Assembly: GCF_037042905.1 (NCBI RefSeq)
Contig: NC_087261.1
Coordinates: forward strand, 21,439,617-21,503,616
Reading direction: 5' to 3'
Length of the DNA: 64,000 nucleotides
Origin: Lytechinus pictus
Taxonomy: Eukaryota > Echinodermata > Echinoidea > Temnopleuroida > Toxopneustidae
The translations under genes and the position numbers were made by a program. The notes under the pieces were generated by a model that did no database searches, was not told the origin of the DNA, and was given only the letters and a program-made list of their open reading frames with translations. Shown piece after piece: positions 53,201-62,919 of this stretch. Each line of letters begins with the position of its first letter. Positions within the stretch are counted from its first letter, which is position 1.

Positions 53201-54574
53201 GTGAGGCAGAACGGCCTGGGTTAGTCGTATGGTCCCGATAACATTCACGTTGAAAATCTTATCGATCTTTTCCCGAGACACCCTCTCTGCTATAGCAGGC
53301 AAAGCAATGCCTGCAATATTTACTGTGATTTTTTTTAAGTGAGAGAGAAAAGAGAGAAACACAAATATATAAGCAGCCCAAGTTGTTTGTTTGAATAATT
53401 TTATGATGAATAGTGCATTTAGATTTCGATTTATCAGATTTTCGTTTAACAAAATAACAAAATATAATCGAATAGTACGTATTCATTTCATTTCATTTTT
53501 CATTAATTGGTTTCTGCAACATTTTTTCATAAACACTTTAACAAAGAAAATACAGTAATAATATACGTTTAACTGACAAGCAAAACATTGAACATAATTG
53601 CATTTTCTATTGATATATATCGATTGTTAGAAGGTTGCAGGGTTGCCACCATAAGCTAAGCTTGACTGCGTGGCAACCCCAGAAAAATAATACAAACAGT
53701 TCAATGAAATTTAATAACAAATTTAGAAGATAAATTAACTGCCAAGAAAAGCAATGCTTGTATGAAAGGCAAGTCCCTATAAACTTAGTTTCAATACTAA
53801 TTTACAAAGCTATATACAATAATGGAGACAGAGACGAGCTTAAAACAAATAATCTACAAAATATAAAATAAAGCAAATAAGCCAATACAAAAATAAGAGA
53901 AAGTGATTTAAATGATCAATTATAAAATTATAATAAGGAGGAAAAAGTTGGCAAAGGACAAAGGGGGAGAGAAGGGTGGTGCAAATAATACTGAAAATGA
54001 AAAGAGGAACATGGCCGGTGCAAAGGTCACTGGGCATTTTAGTGTCATTATTTCGAAATAAGAATGTGCATAAGTATAGTATTTGACAAATTTATTGATA
54101 GTTAGTTGAAGGTGTCAATAGCTTTAAGTTTTAATGCATTGATTTTTTAAATAGCGTTTATCAAATTCGAATTTGCTTTTAAACTGGCTTATTACAGATA
54201 GAAACAGTCTGCATAATTATGTCACCATATAAGAACAAGTTTATTTATCATGAAAGTCAATTCACTAGGCAGAGAATCTTTCGGGGGGGTCTTTCTATTT
54301 TTTTCTCACTCAATACATCGATGCGTCCATGACTACTGATGACATCCTCAACTACTTCAGTAATGTGTTCATCGTTTGTGATGTCCAACTCCTTGATGAA
54401 AACTGTCTTCTCGATGTCGTCTTTCACAGCAGCCTCGAGATCGTTCTTCTCCGACATCGCGATCACGGTGGCAATGACGATGAATCGGTGATCGGGATCT
54501 CGAGCGAGACGTTGAGCCATGACGAGACCGATTCCAGAAGAAGAACCGGTCATCAGAACGATTTGAGGCGCCAT
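49930..54574 (-). CDS. SDR gene C, RDH8/HSD17B1-like dehydrogenase (4 exons, 283 aa)
   Basis: Joined from 54574-54310, 53322-53143, 51180-51087 and 50242-49930 on minus (852 nt; same phases as A and B). The ATG at 54574 is preferred to the frame's upstream ATG because acceptor TTTCTAG ends one base before it. TGSSSGIG at 9-16, NIAG at 90-93, Asn115, Ser143, Tyr156 and Lys160 are present, so catalysis is expected. The PG of strand six is lost (EPTQ), as in gene A; Ile replaces the cofactor-selecting Arg. Intron 2 holds a 1.06 kb hAT-like element and intron 3 a 319 bp MITE. A strong donor at 56129 marks a probable non-coding first exon. Substrate unknown. Confidence 0.9.
50395..50713. mobile_element. 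Inverted-repeat element in SDR C intron 3, copy 2
   Basis: Clean ends: GGCCCGTATTCTGAAGTCAG at the left and CAGAATACGGGCC at the right, with GGTTTAA and ACCATGG words inside. Same family as 2513-2827. Confidence 0.8.
51087..51180 (-). CDS. SDR C exon 3
   Basis: Exon of 94 nt after acceptor TTGTCAG, before donor GTACAT. Encodes EFYCASKFALEGFF with the active-site Tyr and Lys. Confidence 0.9.
51496..52557. mobile_element. hAT-like element in SDR C intron 2, copy 2
   Basis: CAGTTGCGTACC at the left and GTAGTTACGCCACTG at the right, with exact 8 bp duplication AGTCGACA (51488-51495, 52558-52565). The interior parallels 22415-23685, including GCGAGCGCGAAGCGCGAGCT and the G/C runs, but is about 200 bases shorter. 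Confidence 0.87.
53143..53322 (-). CDS. SDR C exon 2
   Basis: Exon of 180 nt after acceptor AATCACAG, before donor GTATGC. Encodes NIAGIALPA, FNVNVIG and TFSSITG. Confidence 0.9.
53639..53685. repeat. Short hairpin in SDR C intron 1
   Basis: GGGTTGCCACC and GTGGCAACCC pair across AGCTAAGCTT. Possibly the two ends of a deleted element of the CAGTGTTGCCA type. Confidence 0.4.
54310..54574 (-). CDS. SDR C exon 1
   Basis: Exon of 265 nt encoding residues 1-88, with TGSSSGIG; donor GTGAGA, phase 1. Residues predicted upstream of this Met come from intron. Confidence 0.9.
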
Positions 54575-54576
54575 TC
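54575..54576 (-). other. Splice acceptor of SDR C leader intron
   Basis: A pyrimidine-rich TTCCCTCACATTTCTAG on minus ends at about 54576, one base before the ATG, so the start exon is joined to an upstream leader. Confidence 0.5.
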
Positions 54577-55201
54577 TAGAAATGTGAGGGAACGATCGAA
54601 GGGGACCAGACAATGAAAAACAAATCTTCGTACACATTTAAGACAAAATTAATCAACAGCCATCATTTTTATGCAATTTGCTTCACTAAAAATACATAAA
54701 ACTTTTCGTTGTTTTATAACAGTTTTAAAGAGAGGACTCAATAAACTATTATTTGATAATGTGAACAACGAATTGTCAACATTTAAATAATTATGAGGAA
54801 TTTAACTTTGCTGTTTATTAGAATTAAATATTTAGTTTAAAGTATAAACAAACAATACATGTGCGGGCGTACTCCAAACTAGATTGTATTAAACATTTTA
54901 CTTTGTAATATTCGACTCAATGATATCAAACAAACAAACAAAAACAAAGAAAAATTATCCTTTTATTTTGGGAGGGGGTGTTGTGACCGAGTCGATTGAT
55001 CTCCGGCTTTTAAAAGTAGGGGTATATAGGGGGTTAGAATCCAAACATTGTGATAAAAATTAATCCACTGAGCTGAACCCTAACAAAGTGAGGCAAATGA
55101 GTATCAGTAATCCGCCGGGTGACCTGCTAGAAACGCTGGCAGCTTGAGCAAAATAATAATCATCTTCATAGCCAATATCATCTCCGCCACAAAGTATGCG
55201 G

Positions 55202-55358
55202 TAAAGGGGGTACTCCGGGCTGAAAATATGCATGATATATATATATTTAAATAAATAGAGAGAGTAACATTCACAGAGCAAAAAAGATGCTGAAAATTTG
55301 ATCAAAATCTGATAACAAACAATGAAGTTATTGAATTTTAAACTTTAGCACTTTTTTA
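55202..55358. repeat. Partial left end of the TTAAAGG foldback family
   Basis: ACTCCGGGCTGAAAATATG and ATCAAAATCTGATAACAAAC repeat the left arm of the adjoining element at 55359, giving a direct tandem of left ends. A right-end-only fragment with AGTCAGCCCGGAGCACCCTT lies at 59150-59340. Confidence 0.6.
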
Positions 55359-55967
55359 TTAAAGGGATGATCCGGGCTGAAAATGTTTATATCTAAATTA
55401 ATAGAGATAAATTCACAAGGCAAAAATTAATGCTGAAAATATCATCAAATCTGATAACAAACAAATGAAGTTATTGAATTCTATAAAGTTTAGCACTATT
55501 TTATTTAACAGTTATATTCACGTTGTCATGAATATTCAGGAGGTGGGCCATGTTGTCAAATCCTCACTTTCCTTTTTCTTATGTTATTATATGAAAAATC
55601 ATAATTGCGTTATTTTTTCATACATGCATAAAAATGTATGTCTCCCTTACAAGGAAATAAGTTCCAAAAATGAATAACTAATGCACTAGATCAGTTGTTA
55701 ATGCATTTTTTTTTAGATCTCGGAGGAAATTATTTTAATAAACCTAATTTCATATAATAAAATACAAAAGAAGACGGTGTGATATCACATCATCAGATTG
55801 CTCATTGGATATTCACGAAGACATGCCTAGAACTGTTTTAAATGCAAATTTTAAAATGCCATGACGTTGTTACTCTTTGTCCGATTTTGATCAAATTGTT
55901 TTTGTTTTGTTTGTCTGATTTTTCTTTATCTGTTCAATATTATTTTCAGCTTGAATTAGCCCTTTAA
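55359..55967. mobile_element. Foldback element, TTAAAGG ends
   Basis: TTAAAGGGATGATCCGGGCT at the left and AGCTTGAATTAGCCCTTTAA at the right; the arms hold AAAATCTGAT / GTCCGATTTTGATC-type words. About 610 bases, non-coding. Confidence 0.6.
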
Positions 55968-56129
55968 GTTTATTTAGCAAAATGCGTCCTTTCGAACCTC
56001 AATGCACATGATGATAGTGAATATGGAATCTCACACAAACAGTTTTTGACAAATAAAAAGTTATCAAGACTCCTTTAGAGATCATAACTCTTTTTAGGTG
56101 GGCAGATTGAACATAACAATCGTACTTAC

Positions 56130-56200
56130 CTTTGGAAGTCAGAGATGTTTGATCAACAGAATTAAATTATCTTCGTAGTTCGAAAAATTTAACAGCAAAA
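56130..56200 (-). other. Probable non-coding first exon of SDR C
   Basis: CCAAAG followed by GTAAGTACG at 56129-56121 is a near-ideal donor, about 1.55 kb upstream of the acceptor next to the SDR C ATG. The 5' limit is not visible; the end given is nominal. There is no transcript evidence. Confidence 0.4.
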
Positions 56201-57200
56201 CTGTGATTGCCTCGATGAAAATCAACGGAAGAGTGTTTCCAAAAGGCGTTAAATCACTCTTTATTTTCTTGTTTTAATGTGCATTTTATTTGGAACAGAA
56301 TTCTGTCAAAAAAGGACTTGTGCGTTACCGTAAAATTTTGCCACAAATTAAACCTTATTATAGTTCAAGGCAGGTCACCACGAATTTACAGGTGAATGAT
56401 TACTGCTTTTGAAAGTAGCTTGATTGAATACATAACTCTACTATTTTCTCATTTACTTCACCTTGAATTTTAATGTTGGACTTTGTTATGAAAAGCATTG
56501 TTAGCCCTAAGAAAGGAAAGAATGAACAATGTTGGTTCCTGTCCTAGCAAACCGGAGGTTATGTAGGCCTGTATACTTATTTTTTTTACGACAAGGTACA
56601 ACTTCGTGACCAGTCAATGTACTCAATACCTGTACTATTACACCCAAGCTTATGATGTAAACAACGCTGCATGCTAAATACACATTAAAACAGCCTACGT
56701 ATACTGGGGGGGGGGGGTAGTCTGGCACAGACCTTGATAGAAACTTTGAACAAGTGTGTCTCCACGCAAAGACTAGCACATACAAATATTGCTGTTCCTA
56801 AGCGAGAGGGCCTTCAGTACCCAAGGCATGAGTAGGCTGCAATTCAGACCCTTTACTCGAGTGAAGGGTTTGCACAGCAGACTAGGAGGGGGGTGGGGTA
56901 CATTAAAAAAAAAGAGAAACAACTCCTGGTTATGCAAGTGGGAATCAACATTCATTAAGGCCTTATCAAGGATTTTAGAAGTGAAAAAAATAATTCAGTT
57001 CAAAGGTGATTTGTCATTTCCACTTTCAAAAGATGATGTGGAAAAAAAGGGGGTACAACACCCCCACAGGGTACAAGTACTAGGCCTATGTATCTACCCC
57101 CAAAATGCAATAGGCTTTGCCATTGCTATTTTAATACGTATATGCTTTAATTCCTGTTTGCAAAATTCATTTGATAATCGATTTGTTCCCAAAATCGCAC

Positions 57201-57214
57201 CCCCCCCCCCCCCC

Positions 57215-57253
<39 letters not shown>
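57201..57253 (+). repeat. C run followed by long A run
   Basis: About 15 C then about 37 A. It could be the tail of a retroposed sequence, but I see no clear body or duplication. Confidence 0.6.
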
Positions 57254-57254
<1 letters not shown>

Positions 57255-57408
57255 AATCTAACTCACTGGCTCGACTGGCGGCATCGAACATCTGACATGA
57301 AAAAAGAGATTGGGTGGTCCTTTTCAGGACCAACATATGCCCAAGAAAGATACATGGTGTACCGTGAAACCTACTACACTATGACATGAAATCATTTGAG
57401 CTCACTTG

Positions 57409-57899
57409 CAGTGTTGCCATGTCCGAGCTGAAGAAAATCCCCAAAAGGCACTCGAAAAGTCCCCAAATTTTAAAAATCACAATAATTGCTGAAAAAGTGA
57501 GGAAATGTTTTATGGTTATTGCCCCAAACTAGTTAATATGTGTTTGTTTGTTCACACCATACCCAGCATTTTTTTTTCTAGGTTTTGATGCAAAGTAGAT
57601 TGGCAACACTACCATTTTATCGGACAACCAACGAGATCTAAGTTCTGTGAGGAATTCATCTCTTGAATTGCGTATAGGAAACGCGCTGCTGTACAGTACA
57701 TTCTATGATTATTAGCATCATATTACTGAAAAATAACGATTCTAAGTGCTTTTCATCAATACCTTCAAAAATCCCCTAAAACGCATAAAAAAATCTTCAA
57801 ATTTATTTTAATCCCCAATTTTTTTTTCATCCCAAAAGGCTTCTCAAAATTCCCACATTTTCAAAATTTGGGGATGGAAATCTCCAAATGGCAACACTG
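57409..57899. mobile_element. hAT-like element, CAGTGTTGCCA ends (491 bp)
   Basis: CAGTGTTGCCATGTCC at the left and AAATGGCAACACTG at the right, with exact 8 bp duplication CTCACTTG (57401-57408, 57900-57907). Several CCCCAAA and AAATTTGGGG words inside. No transposase. Confidence 0.88.
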
Positions 57900-58262
57900 C
57901 TCACTTGCAATGGACATGATGGACAGCCTTACCCGTTCAAACTCCTGCCAGTGCTGAGCAGATATCATACCCCTCATTAAAATAACTGTTTTAAAAGGCC
58001 TATATGTTATAAATAAATGTGAGGCAACAGTTGAACCTGAAGTAGGAAACAGGCCACTGTATAGACCTATATCTATATCAACGGGTCTTTGTCACTGCAT
58101 GTAAGAAATACTGGGTAAAATTTTTATCACCACTAGGATAGTTATTGTGTCTAACCAATTTTGGGCGGTAGGTTATTTTACCCAATGCGGAAAGCATATT
58201 GTCCAGTAAGGTTAAAATTGCTTTGGAATGGGCAAAATTTTCATCACACTGGATAAATAAGA

Positions 58263-58320
58263 ATGCCCTTCTTCTTCTTCTTCTTCTCCTTCTTCTTCTT
58301 CTTCTTCTCCTTCCTTCCTC
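58263..58320 (+). repeat. (CTT)n microsatellite
   Basis: Fifteen or more CTT/TTC triplets with two CTCC interruptions. Confidence 0.9.
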
Positions 58321-58762
58321 TTCTTTTTCATTTTCTTTATGAAAAACTATATTATAACTTCCTCATTTATAAGTAGGTAATCATTTACATTTTTTAAACA
58401 CCGCTAGAAATCAGCTTCATATTCTTCTTATTATTTCTTATGCTTTATTTTAATTGTTAAAATGACAAAAACAAATTTAAAATGGGTTTTGGGAATTAAT
58501 TACTGATTTTACATTACTGATTTCATCGCTTCAAAATATCTTTTTTTTTATAACTAAGAAATATATATTTTTCAATTTATATAGTTGTTTTTCGGCTATA
58601 TTTGTTTAATATCCGAATTACTTTTGGTCGGGCAAGATACGATCGACGGTTTCGTTTGCCTACATACGGAGAATACAGTTTGAAGCTAATACGAATGGAG
58701 TTCTGACTCCCGGTTCTGACTCTCTCGTGTACCCAACGCCCGGCTCCATGCTCGGCGCCGGT

Positions 58763-59054
58763 CATGGGCGGAAATCCCAGGGGGGACGTGTCCCTCCCTA
58801 CTCAAAATAGTAGGGGGGATACAATATCAAATGTCCCCCTATTATTTCTGGTCTTTTATGATGGTAAGAAATTAATCTTTCAAAATCGAAATAAAACATG
58901 TATTTTAGGACGAGGTGACCTTACTTTTGGGATAACCTTTTTTTTTTGCTTGTCAAATTTATTTTCGTCAAAATTATCTGAAATTTGGGGTAATAATAAC
59001 TTTTTTTCTCAGCCCCTTGTCCCCCCTACCTTTTGGGAGAGATTTCCGCCCCTG
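58763..59054. mobile_element. hAT-like MITE, GGGCGGAAAT ends (292 bp)
   Basis: CATGGGCGGAAATCCC at the left and GAGATTTCCGCCCCTG at the right, flanked by GCGCCGGT and GTGCCGGT (7 of 8 match). Related to the GGCGGATCC family at 17960 and 40447. Confidence 0.75.
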
Positions 59055-59559
59055 GTGCCGGTAATCCTCTGACAGCACTTCACGGCACTTTCACACCCAA
59101 CAGACGAAGGCCGCTCGTAAATCAGATAGGGAATTATGATTTGATGTAATAAAATAAGAAAAAGGAGTGTGGCAATGTGACATTATCAGCCCACCTAACG
59201 AATATTCATGAGGACGTGCATATAACTGTTTTCATAAGATATTGTTAAAGTTTTAAAATTCAATAAATTTTTAGCACTTTGCTTTGCAAATTTTACTCAA
59301 TTTATTCAAATATAAATAGTCAGCCCGGAGCACCCTTTAAAGGAAATAGTTTTTTTTTATGTTCTATCAAACCAATGGAATTGATCGAAATTATATTTCA
59401 GTTTCAACGTGAGAGAATGACCGTCAGGTTAATGCAGAAATATTGATAGAAATATCAAAATGTATAATTGTTTACTTAAGAATACGTTTGTATCAATAAT
59501 GCGAAAAACGTTTTCATTTATTTCAAGATAAGATAGAAATGTAAATTTTAAAAAAATCC

Positions 59560-59795
59560 TTGGTCAAGGGCCGTGATGAGAATCGAACCTCGGACTTTCA
59601 CGATGTAGTCGAGCGCCTATGGTAAACAATACCAGTCCACACCGAGTTTCCAAGAATGCATACATAATTTCCATTTATTGTCGAATAAATCAACTGCCCA
59701 CGGGCATATAGGTGCAGTGGATGGGGATCGAAACCCGGACTTTCAAATGTCTATATAGTCGGCGCCAAACCATTCGGCCCCTCCACAGAGGTGCC
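59560..59795 (-). repeat. Two tRNA-derived SINE heads
   Basis: At 59700-59795 on minus, GGCCGAATGGTTTGGCGC (A box) and GGTTTCGATCCC (B box) follow a Ser/Leu-type tRNA plan. At 59560-59640 a related B box (GAGGTTCGATTCTC) occurs. A third fragment is at 6240-6300. They are mispaired, so not working tRNA genes. Confidence 0.55.
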
Positions 59796-60637
59796 GTGAA
59801 TACTATCGATTAGAAAAAGATATACACAAATATGATTTAAAAAAAAGGATAAACACAAATATGATTAAATAAAAAAAAGCAAATCATGAAATATATATAT
59901 TTTTTTACTTTATAATGATGAATCATATCTAAAAAATGTTGAATATCAATCATATTGTTTTTTATTTGCTTGAAATGAGAAAACGTTATTGAATATATTT
60001 TTATTCCACGTTTTCCCCTGTCCACATGGTTATTTATTTAAAAAAAAAGCATAATTACACAGGGGCGGATCTGTAGAAACGTTTACAATTTTATTATATA
60101 TATCTAATATGTCCGATTGTTCGTGTACAGCTGTTCAAAAACGTACGTTTTATCGACTCTTTGGCAGAAACACTGGTCGGTTTCTAATGCCTAATGTAAA
60201 TCACTGTCACATAGTGTCACGTGGATACCATGCAGAGGTGGACCTGTGCGCTGTATAGCAAAGATACCTACTGTATTTGATATATGTAGCCAACATTGTT
60301 TATTATAAATACCATTTAATAGAAGAAGGATAAATATCGCTGAATATTGTGAACTATGGAATATATATTTTGATTAAACTGTTGAATACACCAGACTTTG
60401 ATGGGCACTTGAAAGAGTTGATATCTTTAACGACTATTGATTTGTATTTTTTGTTTGAGGAATGATATATATATCAATTTTGACAGACATCACATTAACG
60501 AGACACTTCATGCAATCACAATATCGTTATATACGTGTACACTTTTTTTTATTTCCATAATTTTTTTTCATGTTTCGTTAAATCAAATTGAATTCGGGGT
60601 ACCATTGGCCTGTCAAAATAGTTTTGCTCAAGTTATA

Positions 60638-61423
60638 CAGTGCTTCCCAGAAAAAACGAAACCGAGATTTAGCGATGATTTATCATAACTTAATCATAAA
60701 TACAATAGACAAATGACCTACCAATATAAAGCTTAGAATCTCCTCTTTCATCTGATATTACTTAGATTATTCCCCATTCACGCATGAGTGAGCAAAAACA
60801 ATTTGAAGAAAAGATACCAAAAACTCATTTGGCGGGGGTATCTGAATTTCAAAAAGAAAATCACATGCCTAAAAAGTTTAATATCTGCTCTTTTATTTGA
60901 TACCTTAATCACAAAAAATGGTCAAGAAGTAAAAATTTATGTTCCCTCGAAACAATGCTTGTATTTCCATAATTTCATTAAATAAACGTGTTTTCACCGG
61001 TTTCCCACAGAAGCTATCGCATGGTTAACAAAAGATGTAATGCATGGCTGATCGTCAACAAATCGGAGTGTCGAGTGAGTTTGAACGCTAGCCTGTAGAA
61101 CCTCTTAATTTTATAACCAGAACTTTGTTATTTCTTGAACATTTTCTGTAATTGAGGTATCAAATTAAAGAGCAGATATTGAACTTTTTAAAAATGTGGT
61201 TTTCTTTTTGATACCCAGATACAGCCCACCAAATGACTTTTTGGTATCCCCTCTTCAAATTATTTTTGCTCACCCATGCGTGAATGAAAAATAATCTAAG
61301 TAATTTCAGATGAAAGAGGAGACTCTAAGCTTTACAATGGTAGGTCATTTGTCTATTGTATTTGTGATTAAGTTATGATAAATCATCGATAAATCTCGGT
61401 TTCGTTTTTTGTGGGACGCACTG
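60638..61423. mobile_element. TA-flanked foldback with ~300 bp inverted arms
   Basis: CAGTGCTTCCCAGAAAAAAC at the left is mirrored by GTTTTTTGTGGGACGCACTG at the right, TA on both sides. The arms match for about 300 bases through AAACCGAGATTTA, CTTAGAATCTCC and GGTATC words. TA plus CAGTGC ends fit a Tc1/mariner-type non-autonomous element. Confidence 0.85.
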
Positions 61424-61676
61424 TATAGGGTCATAAATTTCTGAGTGATACTAACAGATATAAAGACAAATTATTGATTAAAAAATAAAGAATATCAACT
61501 ACCCCAAAAAAAAAGAAAACAAATTTTTTAATGTATTGTGGCGGCCCTCCTTCTTGGAACGGGTCCTGGATGCTGGGGGGCCGGCCTGTCCCTTGCCTCT
61601 ATCACCTTCATCCGTTGATGAATTACTAGCCATTCTTAATGCGAGCGGTTTCCTTATATCTGTATATATGGCGTAA

Positions 61677-62245
61677 TGTAGAGACCCGGGCGTGTTCCGT
61701 TTTCCCAAAATATATGGGGGTGGAGTGTTGAGGGGTAGTGTGAACCGGTGAAATATAAAATAACAGGGGATTTCTATTGGGGCTGTATAATCTCTATGGG
61801 AAGGCTTATTCTGTAGAAGTCAATCGGATTCCATAGATCACACAGGTTGGAGACGATGATTACATTTGGTGTATGACAACGGTCATAATTTAATTATACA
61901 TCATTGTTCAGCATTTGTACAGGTTATCACCATTAACACCGTCACCAATTATCCAGAAATGTATTTGCAGTAGTAGAAATTAAGCGAGCATTGTTCATTT
62001 CCAAACCTTTTCTTGATTCAGCCCAGTTGGAGAGGAGCGCAGAGAGTTCGTCGTCCGACTCCGACCTCAGCCGCCGTCGAAGTGACGAGATCACTGCGAA
62101 ACTCCGCTATTTATAGTCTCCGAGAGCTGCCTTACGCAGTGCGTTGCGTAAGTCGATCATTGAGTTCTAACGCACCAAAAGCTATAGCGCCATCTACGTT
62201 TACTGCATTATAACCAAAACCTGTAGCGGACTGGTTCGCTACACA
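61677..62245 (-). mobile_element. Probable 3' LTR of gypsy element (569 bp)
   Basis: On minus it starts TGTGTAGCG directly after a purine tract and ends ...CTCTACA, so the termini are TG...CA with TGTAG/CTACA inverted ends. It contains a TATA box. The 5' LTR is outside the window, so the boundaries cannot be checked by LTR comparison; the inner end is the less certain. Confidence 0.55.
62108..62115 (-). promoter_or_regulatory. TATA box in LTR
   Basis: TATAAATA on minus, about 130 bases into the LTR, within CTATAAATAGCGG. The position fits a U3 promoter. Confidence 0.5.
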
Positions 62246-62258
62246 GCCCCCCTCTTCA
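62246..62258 (-). other. Polypurine tract of gypsy element
   Basis: GAAGAGGGGGGC on minus, immediately before the LTR start; the primer site for plus-strand DNA synthesis in LTR retrotransposons. Confidence 0.65.
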
Positions 62259-62919
62259 AGGAATGTGTCCTCACATTTGTTTTACCCTCACATTTGCAGA
62301 GGGATTCCAAACAATTTGAGAAAGCAACCAAAATGTATTGAATTATATGCATCGCTGTATTAATCATACTTAGAGTTATGTCCTCTTTATATACACTCCT
62401 TATATGGATACTATGTACAATCAATCTCTCTACATCTTCCATAACTTATTTCTGTGAGCTCTCATTGATAGCAACATTATCATCATTCTCATTAGCTGTA
62501 TGAAACGTGTTCACTCTGTGGACATTAACTCTGAATATAAACATTACAGCGAGTGCTTCTATGCAAAATTAGTTTCATAAATATCTGTGAGTCGAGGACA
62601 CCTCCTTGAACAATATTATCCGAAAAGATAATGGTGTGGTGTTTTACAAAACAAATAAATGACTTACACTACGACATAAATATGGCGAAACATATATATA
62701 CAAGTCCAGTATAGATTGGGTTGTTTTCCACATCGATTCAACAGTTTGTGTGGATTAGTGCTTCTATCTGATTAGTTCATTTTCAACAGTTAGAATCCTT
62801 GTGTCTTCTGTTATGCCACGCAGTAGATCCATAGATCGATTTATATGAACAGTTTGTCAGTTTTAGAAACAGCTAGAATACAGTTCCACGTCTGTCTTCA
62901 GATAGAAAGTTATGAGTGT
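62259..62919 (-). other. 3' untranslated part of gypsy element
   Basis: About 660 bases between the integrase stop and the polypurine tract, AT-rich. No envelope-like frame or other gene seen. Confidence 0.6.

Noticed and set aside
56789-57295. 168-codon frame ending in poly-Lys
   Set aside because: It depends on the C and A homopolymer runs, which are unreliable, and shows no family or splice support.
42535-59795. Working tRNA genes at 42535-42627 and 59700-59795
   Set aside because: A and B boxes are present but acceptor and anticodon stems do not pair properly; SINE heads fit better.
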